From an uncultured Acidobacteriota bacterium (GTDB lineage: Bacteria; Acidobacteriota; Terriglobia; Bryobacterales; Bryobacteraceae): a stretch of 63,510 nt of DNA. Shown here one piece after another: positions 16,894-26,500 of the stretch (positions are counted from its first letter, which is position 1; every line of letters starts with the position of its first letter). The DNA lies in the NCBI GenBank assembly GCA_902825945.1, contig CADECY010000040.1:1-63510 (forward strand). Reading direction: 5' to 3'. The notes beneath the pieces were generated by a model that was given only the letters and a program-made list of their open reading frames with translations, was not told the DNA's origin and did no database searches. A program made the position numbers and the translations under genes.

Positions 16894-17226
16894 ATGCATT
16901 CCGAACAGCGGAGAACACAGCGATTCGACCTCAGGCTTCCCATGGAACTCGTCCGCAAGGGAGCCGAACCTTTGGGGAAAGTGACAGAGACGAGGAACCT
17001 CAGCTCGGGAGGTGTCCTGTTTTCCTCCGAGGCTCAACTGAAGGTAGGCGAGCCGATCGAGTACTTCATCACATTGCCGCCCAGCGGACGGGAGAATCCC
17101 CCGGTGCGGCTCCACTGTGTCGGAACCGTAATCCGCGCCGAATCGCGCCAAGCCGTCGTGCGCGACAAGCCGTTTTCGGTCGCGGCGACGATGGAACGAT
17201 ACGAGTTCGTCCGCAACGCGCGCTAG
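16894..17226 (+). CDS. PilZ domain protein (predicted c-di-GMP receptor)
   Basis: This 110-residue single-domain protein carries both halves of the c-di-GMP binding signature: an RXXXR motif near the N-terminus (Arg-Arg-Thr-Gln-Arg, about residues 6-10) and Asn-Leu-Ser-Ser-Gly-Gly at about residues 34-39 (D/N-X-S-X-X-G). It therefore probably binds the second messenger and changes motility, surface or polysaccharide behaviour through an unknown partner. It stands alone on its strand, 32 bases before the hydrolase gene, which has its own -10-like element. Confidence 0.88.
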   Translation: MHSEQRRTQRFDLRLPMELVRKGAEPLGKVTETRNLSSGGVLFSSEAQLKVGEPIEYFITLPPSGRENPPVRLHCVGTVIRAESRQAVVRDKPFSVAATMERYEFVRNAR

Positions 17227-17246
17227 CGGCGCATCGCTGTTGCGGG

Positions 17247-17252
17247 TAAGCT
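17247..17252 (+). promoter_or_regulatory. Predicted -10 element (TAAGCT), 6 bases before the hydrolase ATG
   Basis: TAAGCT is followed by six bases and the ATG at 17259. No Shine-Dalgarno is present, so a leaderless transcript starting on the ATG is predicted. The -35 region is weak. Confidence 0.4.
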
Positions 17253-17258
17253 AGCTAC

Positions 17259-19328
17259 ATGCTTGCCCGATTCCTCATTCCCGTGGCGGTGGCGCTTTCC
17301 GCCACGGCTCAGAGCACCAGCGAACTCAATTTCCTTTCCGGCCAGGTGGATGGGCGTCAGCTCACGAGGATGCTCCCGGAATTCGTCAAGGCGAAGGCCA
17401 AGGCGCAACTCGCGACCCGGAAGACGGCGGTGGATGCCGTCCGGACGGCGGAGGACGCCACAAAGCGCCGAGCCTACGTTCGCCGGAAGATCATGGATGC
17501 GATCGGGCCGTTTCCCGAAAAAACGCCACTGAATGCCAAGACCGTCGCGGTGATCGATCGCCCGGACCATCGCGTGGAGAAGGTGATCTTCGAGAGCCAG
17601 CCCGGCTTTCACGTCACAGCGAACCTCTACCTGCCGAAGTCCGGCAGCGGACCGTTCCCGGCGATTCTGTTTCCGCTCGGCCATGAAGAAGGCGCCAAGT
17701 CGCACTTTGCGTGGCAGCATGTACTGATCTCGTTTGCGCGCCGGGGCTACGTGGCCCTTGCATGGGACACGATCGGCCAAGGCGAGCGCGTCCAGCTCTG
17801 GGACGCGGACTTCAAGGAATCGAAAGTGATCCGGTCCACCACCGAGCACACGATCATCGGTCTCCAGAATCTGCTCGTCGGCGATGCGCTGGCCCGCTAT
17901 ACGATCTGGGACGGCATCCGCGCGCTCGATTACCTGTTGTCGCGGCCCGAGGTGGACAAGAATCGCGTGGGTCTGACGGGCAACTCCGGGGGCGGCACTC
18001 ACACCGCCTATATTGGCGCGCTCGAGGACCGGATTCAGGTGGCGGCCCCTTCGTGCTACCTGACCGGCTGGGGACGCCTGCTCGACACGATCGGTCCGCA
18101 GGACGCCGAGCAGTGCATGCCCCCGTTCCTCGCCGACGGGCTCGATCACGCGGATTTCGTCCTCGCGTTCGCGCCCAGGCCATATCTGGTGTTGTCGGCG
18201 GTCCGCGACTTCTTCTCGATCCAGGGCGCGCGCGCCACGCATGCCGAGGCTCAGCGGCTGTACGACTCCCTCGGGGCGGCGAACAAGATCGCCATGTTCG
18301 AGGCGGACGACGGTCACGGCTACACGCTTCCCCGGCGCGAAGCCGCCTATCGTTGGTTCGGCCAGTGGCTGAACGGATCGGAGGACAGGAGGCCCGAAGA
18401 TCCGGTCTCGCCCGCGCACGAACAGGACCTCTGGTGCACGCCGACCGGACAGGTGGCGACCTCCCTCGGTGGCGAGACCGTGTTCAGCCTGAACCAGAAG
18501 CGCCTTGCCGAACGCCGCGCACCATTCTCGTCGGCCGAACATGTGCGGACGTTCGTGAGCTACAACGGGCCGCTTTCCGCGCCTCGCACCCAGAGCTTCG
18601 GCGTGCTCGACAAGGGCTCCTACCGGATCGAGAAGTTCACCTGGGCTCCCGAGCCCGGCATCACGATTCCGGCTTTGCTCTACCTCCCCTCGAGCGGCGG
18701 ACCGCACGAGGGCGTGATTCTGGTATCGAGCCTCGGCAAAGCCGCGTCCCACGCCGATGCCGAGCAATTGGTGGCGGCGGGTAAGACTGTTCTCTCGGCC
18801 GACCTGCGCGGATACGGCGAGACCCGTATGGCTTCCGACAACAACGGCTCGGACTGGCCGCGCTACTTCGGCGATTACGAAAGCGCGATGACGGCCATGC
18901 TCACCGGCAAACCGGTCGTGGCGATGCGCGCCGAGGATATCGCTGGCGCCGTGTCGATTCTCTCCTCGCGGCAGGATGTTTCGAGCGTGACGGTTTTCGC
19001 CAAATATGGGGCGACGGTCCCAGCGCTGTATGCGGCGGCGCTGGAGCCCAAGATCGCGCGTCTATGGCTCGAACGCGGACTGATCTCCTACGAGGACGTG
19101 GTCCGCAACAAGATTCATAAGCTGCAATGGGAAAACGCCGCGCATGGAGCGCTCCGTCACTACGATCTGCCTCAGTTGGCGCGCTGGTCGCAAGCGCGCG
19201 AGGTCCGGCTGATCGATTCCGTGGATTCGATGGGGCAATTGGTCAAGATCGACGAGGCCCGGAAGGCGTATCCCGCCGCGAACGTCATGCGGCGCCGGAG
19301 CGGGCCGCTGATGGAATACCTGAGGTGA
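17259..19328 (+). CDS. Secreted two-domain alpha/beta hydrolase (acetyl-xylan-esterase-like)
   Basis: The 689-residue protein has a signal peptide (cut after Ala-Thr-Ala-Gln) and two hydrolase folds. The first (about 90-375) belongs to the acetyl xylan esterase/dienelactone hydrolase group. It has Gly-Asn-Ser-Gly-Gly-Gly as nucleophile elbow near residue 247 and Asp-Asp-Gly-His-Gly-Tyr as the likely His site. The second (about 430-689) repeats the fold (Leu-Leu-Tyr-Leu-Pro, then Ala-Asp-Leu-Arg-Gly-Tyr-Gly-Glu). At its elbow it reads Ala-Lys-Tyr-Gly-Ala, so the nucleophile Ser is lost. The likely role is removal of acyl groups from plant polysaccharide outside the cytoplasm; substrate not determinable from sequence. 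Confidence 0.82.
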   Translation: MLARFLIPVAVALSATAQSTSELNFLSGQVDGRQLTRMLPEFVKAKAKAQLATRKTAVDAVRTAEDATKRRAYVRRKIMDAIGPFPEKTPLNAKTVAVIDRPDHRVEKVIFESQPGFHVTANLYLPKSGSGPFPAILFPLGHEEGAKSHFAWQHVLISFARRGYVALAWDTIGQGERVQLWDADFKESKVIRSTTEHTIIGLQNLLVGDALARYTIWDGIRALDYLLSRPEVDKNRVGLTGNSGGGTHTAYIGALEDRIQVAAPSCYLTGWGRLLDTIGPQDAEQCMPPFLADGLDHADFVLAFAPRPYLVLSAVRDFFSIQGARATHAEAQRLYDSLGAANKIAMFEADDGHGYTLPRREAAYRWFGQWLNGSEDRRPEDPVSPAHEQDLWCTPTGQVATSLGGETVFSLNQKRLAERRAPFSSAEHVRTFVSYNGPLSAPRTQSFGVLDKGSYRIEKFTWAPEPGITIPALLYLPSSGGPHEGVILVSSLGKAASHADAEQLVAAGKTVLSADLRGYGETRMASDNNGSDWPRYFGDYESAMTAMLTGKPVVAMRAEDIAGAVSILSSRQDVSSVTVFAKYGATVPALYAAALEPKIARLWLERGLISYEDVVRNKIHKLQWENAAHGALRHYDLPQLARWSQAREVRLIDSVDSMGQLVKIDEARKAYPAANVMRRRSGPLMEYLR

Positions 19329-19485
19329 TCGCTGATCGCTCCGGTCTCGATCAGCCGTGGGTTTCACCGGACAGATCCTCGGGCCGGGCTGGCAGAGTTC
19401 CGATAGTTGATCCTTACTCGCTGGCGCAATCGCATCCGGATCGAGTCGGGGAGGGGGGCCAAGACGCGCGCCGTCAACTGCTTTA

Positions 19486-19850
19486 TCAGCAGCGTCCGCT
19501 CTCCTTATTGCCAGCCCTTTTCTTCGCCAGCGGGATAGCGGACCTGGAGCACTGGCCGATGATCATGATCACGCTCTTCTTGTTCACCGCGTCGGTCAGC
19601 ATCGCGGCCATGTTGTCCTCGATGTCGCCAGAGGCCAGCAACCCGGCTCCTTCCTCGCCGCGTATGTCGATCACCGTGTAGTCGAACCACAGCCGCCTCG
19701 ACTGGTACAGAGGATTGGACTTCATCGGTCCCGGCCCTATGCAGAGCACCAGCGGCACCACGATTTGGCCCGGGAGCCAGTCCTCCATCAGGATGAAGTT
19801 CCGGCAGAGCCGCCAAGGCAATTCCTCCGGGCCGCTGCCGGTATCGACCT
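19486..19850 (-). pseudogene. Remnant of an Rpn/DUF4351-like PD-(D/E)XK nuclease gene
   Basis: In one minus-strand frame the sequence reads Gly-Pro-Glu-Glu-Leu-Pro-Trp-Arg-Leu, Val-Pro-Leu-Val-Leu-Cys-Ile-Gly, then Phe-Asp-Tyr-Thr-Val-Ile-Asp-Ile-Arg and Leu-Leu-Ala-Ser-Gly-Asp-Ile-Glu-Asp-Asn. This is the C-terminal half of the Rpn family of recombination-promoting nuclease/transposase-like proteins. The N-terminal half with the nuclease core is not readable in any single frame, and the C-terminus degenerates. The only usable start would be a TTG inside the domain. I treat it as a remnant. The match is by eye and moderate. Confidence 0.45.
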
Positions 19851-20038
19851 CGGCAGGGCTCAGCTCCGGAGAGATCGAACCGGTCGTGCTCGATCCGCGG
19901 CAACTCGACGTTATGCCAATGTATGACCGGACCCCGAACAGCGCGCGGAAAGAGCGCGCTCCCGGGAAGGCCTAGCTGGAGCCTCGCGGCCACATCGAAA
20001 AATATCAGTCGAAACGAAAATATCTTCGCGAGCCAGTG

Positions 20039-21325
20039 CTACTTGCGGTCCGCCATCGGAACGAATTTGCGTTCGCCGTAGCCGAGATAGATCTGCCGCG
20101 GACGTCCGATCTTCTGATCGGCATCATTGAGCATCTCTTCCCACTGCGTCAGCCAGCCGATCGTGCGCGGAATAGCGAACAGAACGGTGAACATGTCAGG
20201 TGTGAAGCCGAGGGCTTCGTAGATGATTCCCGAGTAGAAGTCCACGTTCGGGTAGAGCTTGCGCTTGATGAAGTACTCGTCCTCGAGCGCGATCCGTTCG
20301 AGTTCGACGGCGATATCGATGAGCGGATTCTTGCCGGTCACATCGAACACTTCCTCGGCGGTTCGCTTGATGATGCGGGCGCGCGGGTCGTAGTTCTTGT
20401 AAACGCGGTGGCCGAACCCCATCAAGCGGCCTTCGCCGCCCTTGACGCGCTTGATGAATTCGGGGATACGGTCCTTCGATCCGATCTCGCGCAACATCGT
20501 TAGCACGGCTTCGTTGGCACCACCGTGCAGCGGGCCGTAGAGAGCGGCCGCCGATGCGGCGAGGGCGCTGTAGGGTTCGGTATGTGAGCTGCCCACCAGC
20601 CGCATCGTGGAGGTGGAGCAATTCTGTTCGTGATCGGCGTGGAGGATGAACAGAATATCGAGTGCGCGCTCGAGCACCGGGTTCGGTTTGTAGCGCAGTT
20701 CGGTCTTCTTGAACAGCATGCTCAGGAAGTTGCCCGCGTAGCTCAATTCCTGGTCCGGATAGATGAACGGCAGATTGCGGCGGTAGCGGAAGGCGAACGC
20801 CGCGAGAGTGGGCACTTTCGCCACGAGGCGCAAGATCTGACGCCGGCGCACCTCGGGATGAGCGATGTCCTTGGCTTCCGGATAATAGGTGCCGAGCGCG
20901 GCCACGCTCGACACGAACATGCCCATCGAGTGGGCGTCGTGGCGGAAGCCGTTCATCAGCTTCGTCATTCCTTCGGGGACCATGACGTGGCGCATGATGC
21001 TGGCGATCCAATCCGACGACTGGGCTTCGGTGGGCAGTTCGCCGTGATAGAGCAAGTACGCCGTTTCGAGGTAGCTGGCGCTCTCGGCGAGTTGATCGAT
21101 CGGATAGCCCCGGTAGCGCAGAATCCCCAAGTCGCCATCGATGAAGGTGATGCGGGACTTGCAGGACGCCGTATTCATGTAGGCGGGATCGTAGGGCATC
21201 AGGCCGAAGTCGTCCGGCGCTGTCTTCATCTGGCGGAGGTCAACCGCGCGGATGGTTTCGTCTGTGATCGGAATCTCGAATGTCTTGCCGGTTCGATTGT
21301 CGGTGACTGTAAGGGTATCGGGCAT
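20039..21325 (-). CDS. gltA: Citrate synthase (type II)
   Basis: Citrate synthase condenses oxaloacetate with acetyl-CoA to start the TCA cycle. The 428-residue protein has the type II length and an N-terminal beta domain. Catalytic blocks are intact: His in Ser-Ser-His-Thr-Glu-Pro-Tyr-Ser, Gly-Pro-Leu-His-Gly-Gly-Ala-Asn, His-Arg-Val-Tyr-Lys, and the Asp of Pro-Asn-Val-Asp-Phe-Tyr-Ser-Gly. An AGGAACAGG stretch ahead of the ATG serves as ribosome site. It is monocistronic, with 76 bases to the lipoprotein gene upstream. Confidence 0.96.
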   Translation of the reverse strand: MPDTLTVTDNRTGKTFEIPITDETIRAVDLRQMKTAPDDFGLMPYDPAYMNTASCKSRITFIDGDLGILRYRGYPIDQLAESASYLETAYLLYHGELPTEAQSSDWIASIMRHVMVPEGMTKLMNGFRHDAHSMGMFVSSVAALGTYYPEAKDIAHPEVRRRQILRLVAKVPTLAAFAFRYRRNLPFIYPDQELSYAGNFLSMLFKKTELRYKPNPVLERALDILFILHADHEQNCSTSTMRLVGSSHTEPYSALAASAAALYGPLHGGANEAVLTMLREIGSKDRIPEFIKRVKGGEGRLMGFGHRVYKNYDPRARIIKRTAEEVFDVTGKNPLIDIAVELERIALEDEYFIKRKLYPNVDFYSGIIYEALGFTPDMFTVLFAIPRTIGWLTQWEEMLNDADQKIGRPRQIYLGYGERKFVPMADRK

Positions 21326-21401
21326 GCCTGTTCCTGGAATGGGATAGGAGGAAAGAGGAGAGGGACGGGAGTCCGTTCTTATCTTATCTCGGACCGGGAC
21401 A

Positions 21402-22589
21402 TCAGTTCCGGGCCGGGCCCTCCGCGGTGCGGTTCTGGGCGGTCACGCTTTCGCGGCGCGCGAAAACGAGGTGCGAGGAGCGCCGCCCATATCCGTATCC
21501 GAGCGAGAAGCCCAGTTCCCGCACGTTGCCGGGCTGTTCGAAAGCCGCGGCGAGTTCCTTCTGAAAGTGCCCCTTGAACGGCTTGTCCGGCGCCGAATAT
21601 TTGCCGAAGAAGCTGACTTTGTATTCCTTGCTCAGTACGCGGAACGGGATCCCAGTGTCGTCCTGCAGGATGGCGTCGGAATGATCGAGAATGTGCTGCC
21701 TCATCCGCGTGAACTCCTTCCAGTGCAGCAGGAACGAGGCGGACTTGATCAGCGTGTCGCAGCGGCCCTTCGATTCGAGGAACTTCAGCCACGACGGATT
21801 GACCTCCAGCTTCTCGTTGCGAACGTCACCCGAGAAGTAGAACAGTTTCATGTCGTCGCTCGAACCGGGGCGGCGGAACGTAATCTCGACTCCATTCGGT
21901 TTGGGCCTGTCCGATTGGGCCAGTTGCCCTTCCGGGGTCAGATCCACCAGACGCACATCGCGAATCGTGTACCCGAGCCTCGACATGAGCATCAGCAACA
22001 TCGGAGTCACTCCGCCAACCCGGAACTGGCGGTCCATCTCGCTCGTCACGAAGAAGGTGCGGCGGAAGATGCCGGCCGATTCGCGCAGCTTGATGAAGTT
22101 CGCGGCCAGGTTCGCCTCCTTGAAGGTTGCGGCGGTCGGCACCAGGCCGACGGGTTCCAGCCCGGCTAGCACGTAGGTCTTGCCCTTCGGATAGAACGTC
22201 GTGGCGTAGATCACGTCGGGGCCGCCGAACGGGTAGAAAACGAACGAGCCCGCGCGCGACAACGGCTCGAGTTCGCGCTTCTGGAAATCCACGGCCGGCT
22301 TCAACTGCTTTTCGGCGAAGCGCGCCCAGAGCGTTTCCATCTGCGCGGCGTGCTCCTGCCACGCCGGCTGTTCCTGCAGAGCCTTGAACTCCGTGTCCGG
22401 GCTCCCCTTGGTCCCCGCGAGAAACTTGGCGGCGTTGTCGAACGCCAGATTGACCGGCGGCTCCGGCTGCGCCTGAGCCTTCTGCACCGGCGCCTGAGCG
22501 CCACATCCGGCAAACACCAAAGCCAAGGGAAGCGAAAGCACAATGCCCACCCGCCGCAGCGGCAAGGCCCCATCCGAGTAAAACTGCAT
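21402..22589 (-). CDS. Conserved lipoprotein of unknown function
   Basis: The 395-residue protein begins with a basic N-terminus, a hydrophobic helix and a lipobox (Val-Phe-Ala-Gly-Cys, Cys about residue 29), followed by an Ala/Gln/Pro-rich tether. The mature body is mixed alpha/beta with a notable Phe-Tyr-Pro-Phe-Gly-Gly-Pro-Asp segment and a C-terminal Gly-Tyr-Gly-Tyr-Gly-Arg-Arg. I do not recognise a catalytic signature and cannot assign a reaction. It may face the periplasm or outer membrane. A GATAAT hexamer lies 8 bases before the ATG and there is no ribosome site, so the mRNA may be leaderless. Confidence 0.7.
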   Translation of the reverse strand: MQFYSDGALPLRRVGIVLSLPLALVFAGCGAQAPVQKAQAQPEPPVNLAFDNAAKFLAGTKGSPDTEFKALQEQPAWQEHAAQMETLWARFAEKQLKPAVDFQKRELEPLSRAGSFVFYPFGGPDVIYATTFYPKGKTYVLAGLEPVGLVPTAATFKEANLAANFIKLRESAGIFRRTFFVTSEMDRQFRVGGVTPMLLMLMSRLGYTIRDVRLVDLTPEGQLAQSDRPKPNGVEITFRRPGSSDDMKLFYFSGDVRNEKLEVNPSWLKFLESKGRCDTLIKSASFLLHWKEFTRMRQHILDHSDAILQDDTGIPFRVLSKEYKVSFFGKYSAPDKPFKGHFQKELAAAFEQPGNVRELGFSLGYGYGRRSSHLVFARRESVTAQNRTAEGPARN

Positions 22590-22703
22590 TCAAAGCCATT
22601 ATCCATCGGCGCCCGGTTTTCCGCACCATTTTTTTCACGCTTAGCGTCAACAGCCTCTATACTGTTGGATCAGCGAGTAAATCGAGAAAGGAGCGGAACA
22701 GCC

Positions 22704-23207
22704 ATGAACCCGTCGTCATCGGATCCAGGGCATCGGGAGAAGATCCTGCGGCTGCTCCATGCCGATCGCGCCAAGTCCGCCGCGCGCCTGGATCTGCTGG
22801 AGGGCCGGCTCTCGTGTTTTTTCCGCTGGGAACGGGCTACCGATCCTTTGGCGTGCGCCGCGGCCGTAATGCGGGACCTCGTGGAGCGGCTCGACACGGG
22901 CTCCGAAGTACTCGACCCGGAGGGCTGCGCCCTTGAACTGGCGCGGGAACACCTGGACCGGGTTCCCGCTCGCCGGGCTGATCCCCCGGCACGAGTAGAC
23001 GCCACCGGCACGGAATCGGTCTTCGGTTGGCTGACCAGCCTGCCTCCGGCCGATCGGGACCTGCTGGTGCGCTGTTTCCCATTCGACTTGGAAAAGCGGG
23101 AGGCTGCCCGTTCCGGGTCAGACATAGGCCGGAGGAGCCGGCTGCTTGCCCGGGCGATCGATCTTCGCGAAAGGTGCTCCGGCTTTGTCCGTCAGAACCG
23201 CGATTGA
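22704..23207 (+). CDS. Degenerate ECF sigma-70-like protein
   Basis: A 167-residue protein with an AAAGGAG ribosome site. The pattern is that of the small acidobacterial ECF sigma factors: an N-terminal helix pair (Leu-Leu-Glu-Gly-Arg-Leu-Ser-Cys-Phe-Phe-Arg-Trp) like region 2, a stretch Glu-Leu-Ala-Arg-Glu, and a region-4-like part starting Leu-Pro-Pro-Ala-Asp-Arg-Asp-Leu-Leu. The -10-recognition and helix-turn-helix parts are poorly conserved, so it may no longer start transcription and could be a regulator derived from a sigma factor. It overlaps the next gene by about 60 bases (or 23, depending on that gene's start). Confidence 0.6.
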   Translation: MNPSSSDPGHREKILRLLHADRAKSAARLDLLEGRLSCFFRWERATDPLACAAAVMRDLVERLDTGSEVLDPEGCALELAREHLDRVPARRADPPARVDATGTESVFGWLTSLPPADRDLLVRCFPFDLEKREAARSGSDIGRRSRLLARAIDLRERCSGFVRQNRD

Positions 23208-23517
23208 CGGCCTCGAGCGGGAGCGGATCCGCCTCTACTTCCTGGGAGCCCTTCCCGCCTCCGAACGGCACGCCATGCAGGAGCGGATGTTCCGCGACGC
23301 GGAGTTCTTCACCCGCATGCGCTTGGCCGAGATCGACCTGATCGATGCTCTCGCCGCAGGTTGGCTCCCCGCCGGCTCGATCGAATCCGCCCGCCAATTT
23401 GTCGTCGAATCGTCGCAACCGGAAGCCTTCTCCGCAGCCGCCGGACTTGGAGCGGCGCTCGCGGATGCCGATCCGGCCGAGCCTCTCCTCGAGCGGCTTC
23501 TCCGGCGATTTTCCTAG
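23146..23517 (+). CDS. Small helical protein resembling a zinc-less anti-sigma domain
   Basis: The core reads Glu-Arg-Glu-Arg-Ile-Arg-Leu-Tyr-Phe-Leu-Gly-Ala-Leu-Pro, then Arg-Met-Phe-Arg-Asp-Ala-Glu-Phe-Phe and Ile-Asp-Leu-Ile-Asp. This is the helical pattern of proteins found beside sigma-like genes in acidobacteria, similar to an anti-sigma N-terminal domain but without the His/Cys zinc ligands and without a membrane helix. The start is uncertain: TTG at 23146 has GGAGGAG eight bases upstream; a TTG at 23185 gives a 110-residue protein closer to the conserved core. Likely partner of the sigma-like protein. Confidence 0.6.
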   Translation: MPGRSIFAKGAPALSVRTAIDGLERERIRLYFLGALPASERHAMQERMFRDAEFFTRMRLAEIDLIDALAAGWLPAGSIESARQFVVESSQPEAFSAAAGLGAALADADPAEPLLERLLRRFS

Positions 23518-23560
23518 CACGAGCCACGGCTTCTGTTATCATCGACGCATCGGAGGTCGA

Positions 23561-26500
23561 GTGACTGGACTGAGAATCGCCGCCATCGCCTGCCTGGCGC
23601 TGGCCGCCGAGGCACAAACGGTCTTTGGGCCGGGGCGAATCGGGGCCGTCCAAATCAACGGCCGCGCCACCGAGCCCGGCACTGGAGAGTTCCGGATACC
23701 GATCTCGGCGGAAGCCGAAGGACAGCGGCTGTCCGGCACGGTCACCCTGACGTTTCCCTTGACCATCGCGGGCGGAACAGCGTCCCCGCTTGCCTCGGGA
23801 CGCGGCTTGATCGCACTCACCGAGCCGCTCCGGGTAGCGGTCGTGATCGATGCCGCCTTCAGCTATCCGGCGTCACCGGCAGCTTCATTCTCGATCAGCG
23901 GATCAGCGCAGATTCGCACGAGCGACGTGCCTGCCTGCAACAACCTGCTCGCACCCGCGCAGGTGGCCAATCCCGCCAGCGCTGGAGCGCAGCCGATTAC
24001 ACTCTCGCGCCAATGCAGTTTCACTAGCATCGGAACCGGCGCCGAGACGGGCGAGGGCATCTCGGGGCTGGTCCAGGGCACCGTGCAGATCAACGCCGGC
24101 CGCACGTCTGTCAACATCGCGATGTCGGTGAACTACGATTGGAGACCGGCCACGCCCAGCGACAGTCTGACGCTGGAAGTGCCTCAACCTGCCTCCGGGA
24201 CGCCGCTAGTGGAGGAACAGACCGGGGCCTTCACCGCGCGGGTGCGCGCGCAATTGGGAACAGTTCCGCGCGCGGACCTGTTCCTGGTGCTGACTGATGC
24301 GTCTGGCTCCCGCGTCGCGCAGGCTCCGGGCACCACTCTCGCGCGGGGACCGGCTTCGTCGCAGACTCTCACCATAACCCCGCCACCGCTCCAACCCGGC
24401 GACTATTCACTAGCGGCGGTCCTCACCGAACCCGGAACCACGAACATCATCAAGGAGTCGGACCGGCTGTCCTACACCGTCCACCGCTTCCGTCTCATTC
24501 CCGGCTTCCGATCGGCGGAATCGTTTGTTGCCACGATCCCGGAGTTGCGGGCAAGCATTTTCGAAACCTCGGCCGGGAACCCGGTCACCGCGCGAATCGA
24601 GACGTCTCTCCCCGCCGGTCAGCTGCCGGTCGAGATCTACGGCACTTTGACAGAACTAAACGGCGCCGTCGCCACGCAAGTCTTTGGCGGCGGGACTTTC
24701 GAGCAGTTCACCGGCGCTGGTATCGACCTGGCGCGTGAGACCACCGCAGGCTACGAGTCGATCGAGTTGCATGCGCGAACGGCCGTGAGCTTGCCTGGCG
24801 GAGGCCAAGCGATCGTGCGATCGAATCGCGTCCGGATCGAACTCGACGCGCTTCGCATCGTCAGCTCGATTCCCGGTGCATCCACGCGCCTGGCGCGCGG
24901 CCAGGAGAATCGCTTGGCGGTCGAGCTCGACTACAAGGCTATCAACCCGTCGAGGCTGATCGCTCGCGTGCTCGACCGGACCCTGCCCAGCCGCTTCCAA
25001 ATCAGCGAACTCGAGGCATCGGTGACCGGAAAGCGACGCGCCGCCTACTCGTTCACATTGCCGGCCGCCCTCGCCGCGGAGGAGGATCGCATCGAGGTCG
25101 AGTTCGCGCTCGAGCAATCGGGAGGCGGCGCCCTCGACCCGCTTCGGGCCAAGGCCGGCCCGCTGTTGTTCCCGTTCCAGGAACCCCTCACCGTGACTCC
25201 GGACGGTCTTCGCGGCCGTGGCGTCCTGCTATCGGTGGCACTCTCTCCCCCGCCAGCGGTTGCGCGCACCAACGTGCTTCCCTTGGCGCTCACGGCGATC
25301 GCACCGGCCACGTTTGCCCTTTCTCGCGACAAGGGAGAGAGAGGCGCGCTCAGCGAACAAGATGCTTCGCGGGTGCTGCCGATGGGCGCGACCTGGGAGT
25401 TCGAACCGCAGTTACCGGCGGACCGGTTCCAAGGGCGCATTACGCTGAGCTACGCCGGATTGGAACTGCCCGCCGAGCCGGGTTTGGACGAGTCGAAGAT
25501 CGAGATCGTTTCCGTCACCGAGGCGGGCGATGTCACCCGATGGCCCTCCGAGGTGGATGCCGGGAACAAATCGGTCTCGGCGGAAGTGCGAGGCTTGGCC
25601 CGATACTGGATGCTGGCGGCGTTCGGGCCGTTCGCCACGCGTCCGCTTGCATTGCCCGTCTCGACCCGATCGTGGCTGCTGAATCTCGGAACGGCCCCCA
25701 CCCCGGAAGGACTACCGTCGCGCGTGTTGACGCCCGCCGATTCACGCGCCGCGGTTAACCGCGCGTCCAGCCGTACCGTTACCGGCGTGGGCGTGCTCAC
25801 CGGAGAATCAGCGGGCTTCGAAACCCTCGCGGCGGAAGAGCCACCCGCCGGTCCGCTGATCGCACCGCTGGTGCGCCCCACCGCTTCGATTCACGCGTTG
25901 AATCCCGAAAGCCTCGGACAGGAAGTCCTGTTCGTCTTGTTCCGGCAGGATGGTTCCGAACAGGCTCGGCGGCGGGAGAATCTCGCGGCCGGGCAGCGGC
26001 GCTCCTGGTCCGTAAGCACACTTTTCGAGAATCTGCCGGCGGACTTCGCCGGATCACTCTGGTTGTTTCCGGAACGACGGCTCGCCGCCGCGATTGTCGA
26101 ACTGAACGATGCCGACATCGCGGCTGCGCCGCTCGTTCGTCCCTCCGCGACTCGCACGGTGCAGTACTCGAGTCTCGCCGCAGCCACATCGTTTCTAGAT
26201 CTCGTCAACGTGAATCGGGTGGAAGCCGCGCTTGTGACGCTGCGGTGGCGAGCGCCCGGCGGCGCGGAACTCGGCTCGGCCACGCGTTCGATCGCACCCG
26301 GAGCGATGTTGCGTGAAACGATCGGCAGTCTGTTCGGTGGAAACTCGGCCGCGGGCTCGCTCAGTGTGGAATCCGCCCCGGGCAGCGTCTTCGGCTGGAT
26401 CGAGGTGCCCGGCGCGACATTCGTCCCGCTCGAACCAGCACGCCGCTATGCGGTGGCACCGGTACTCACGGCGGCGCCCGGCGAATCGTCCGTCTCGATT

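Noticed and set aside
17223..18767. 514-codon open frame antisense to the hydrolase gene
   Set aside because: Shadow of a GC-rich gene; the plus-strand frame has a signal peptide and catalytic motifs, the antisense frame has low-complexity Arg/Gly/Ala and no known motif.
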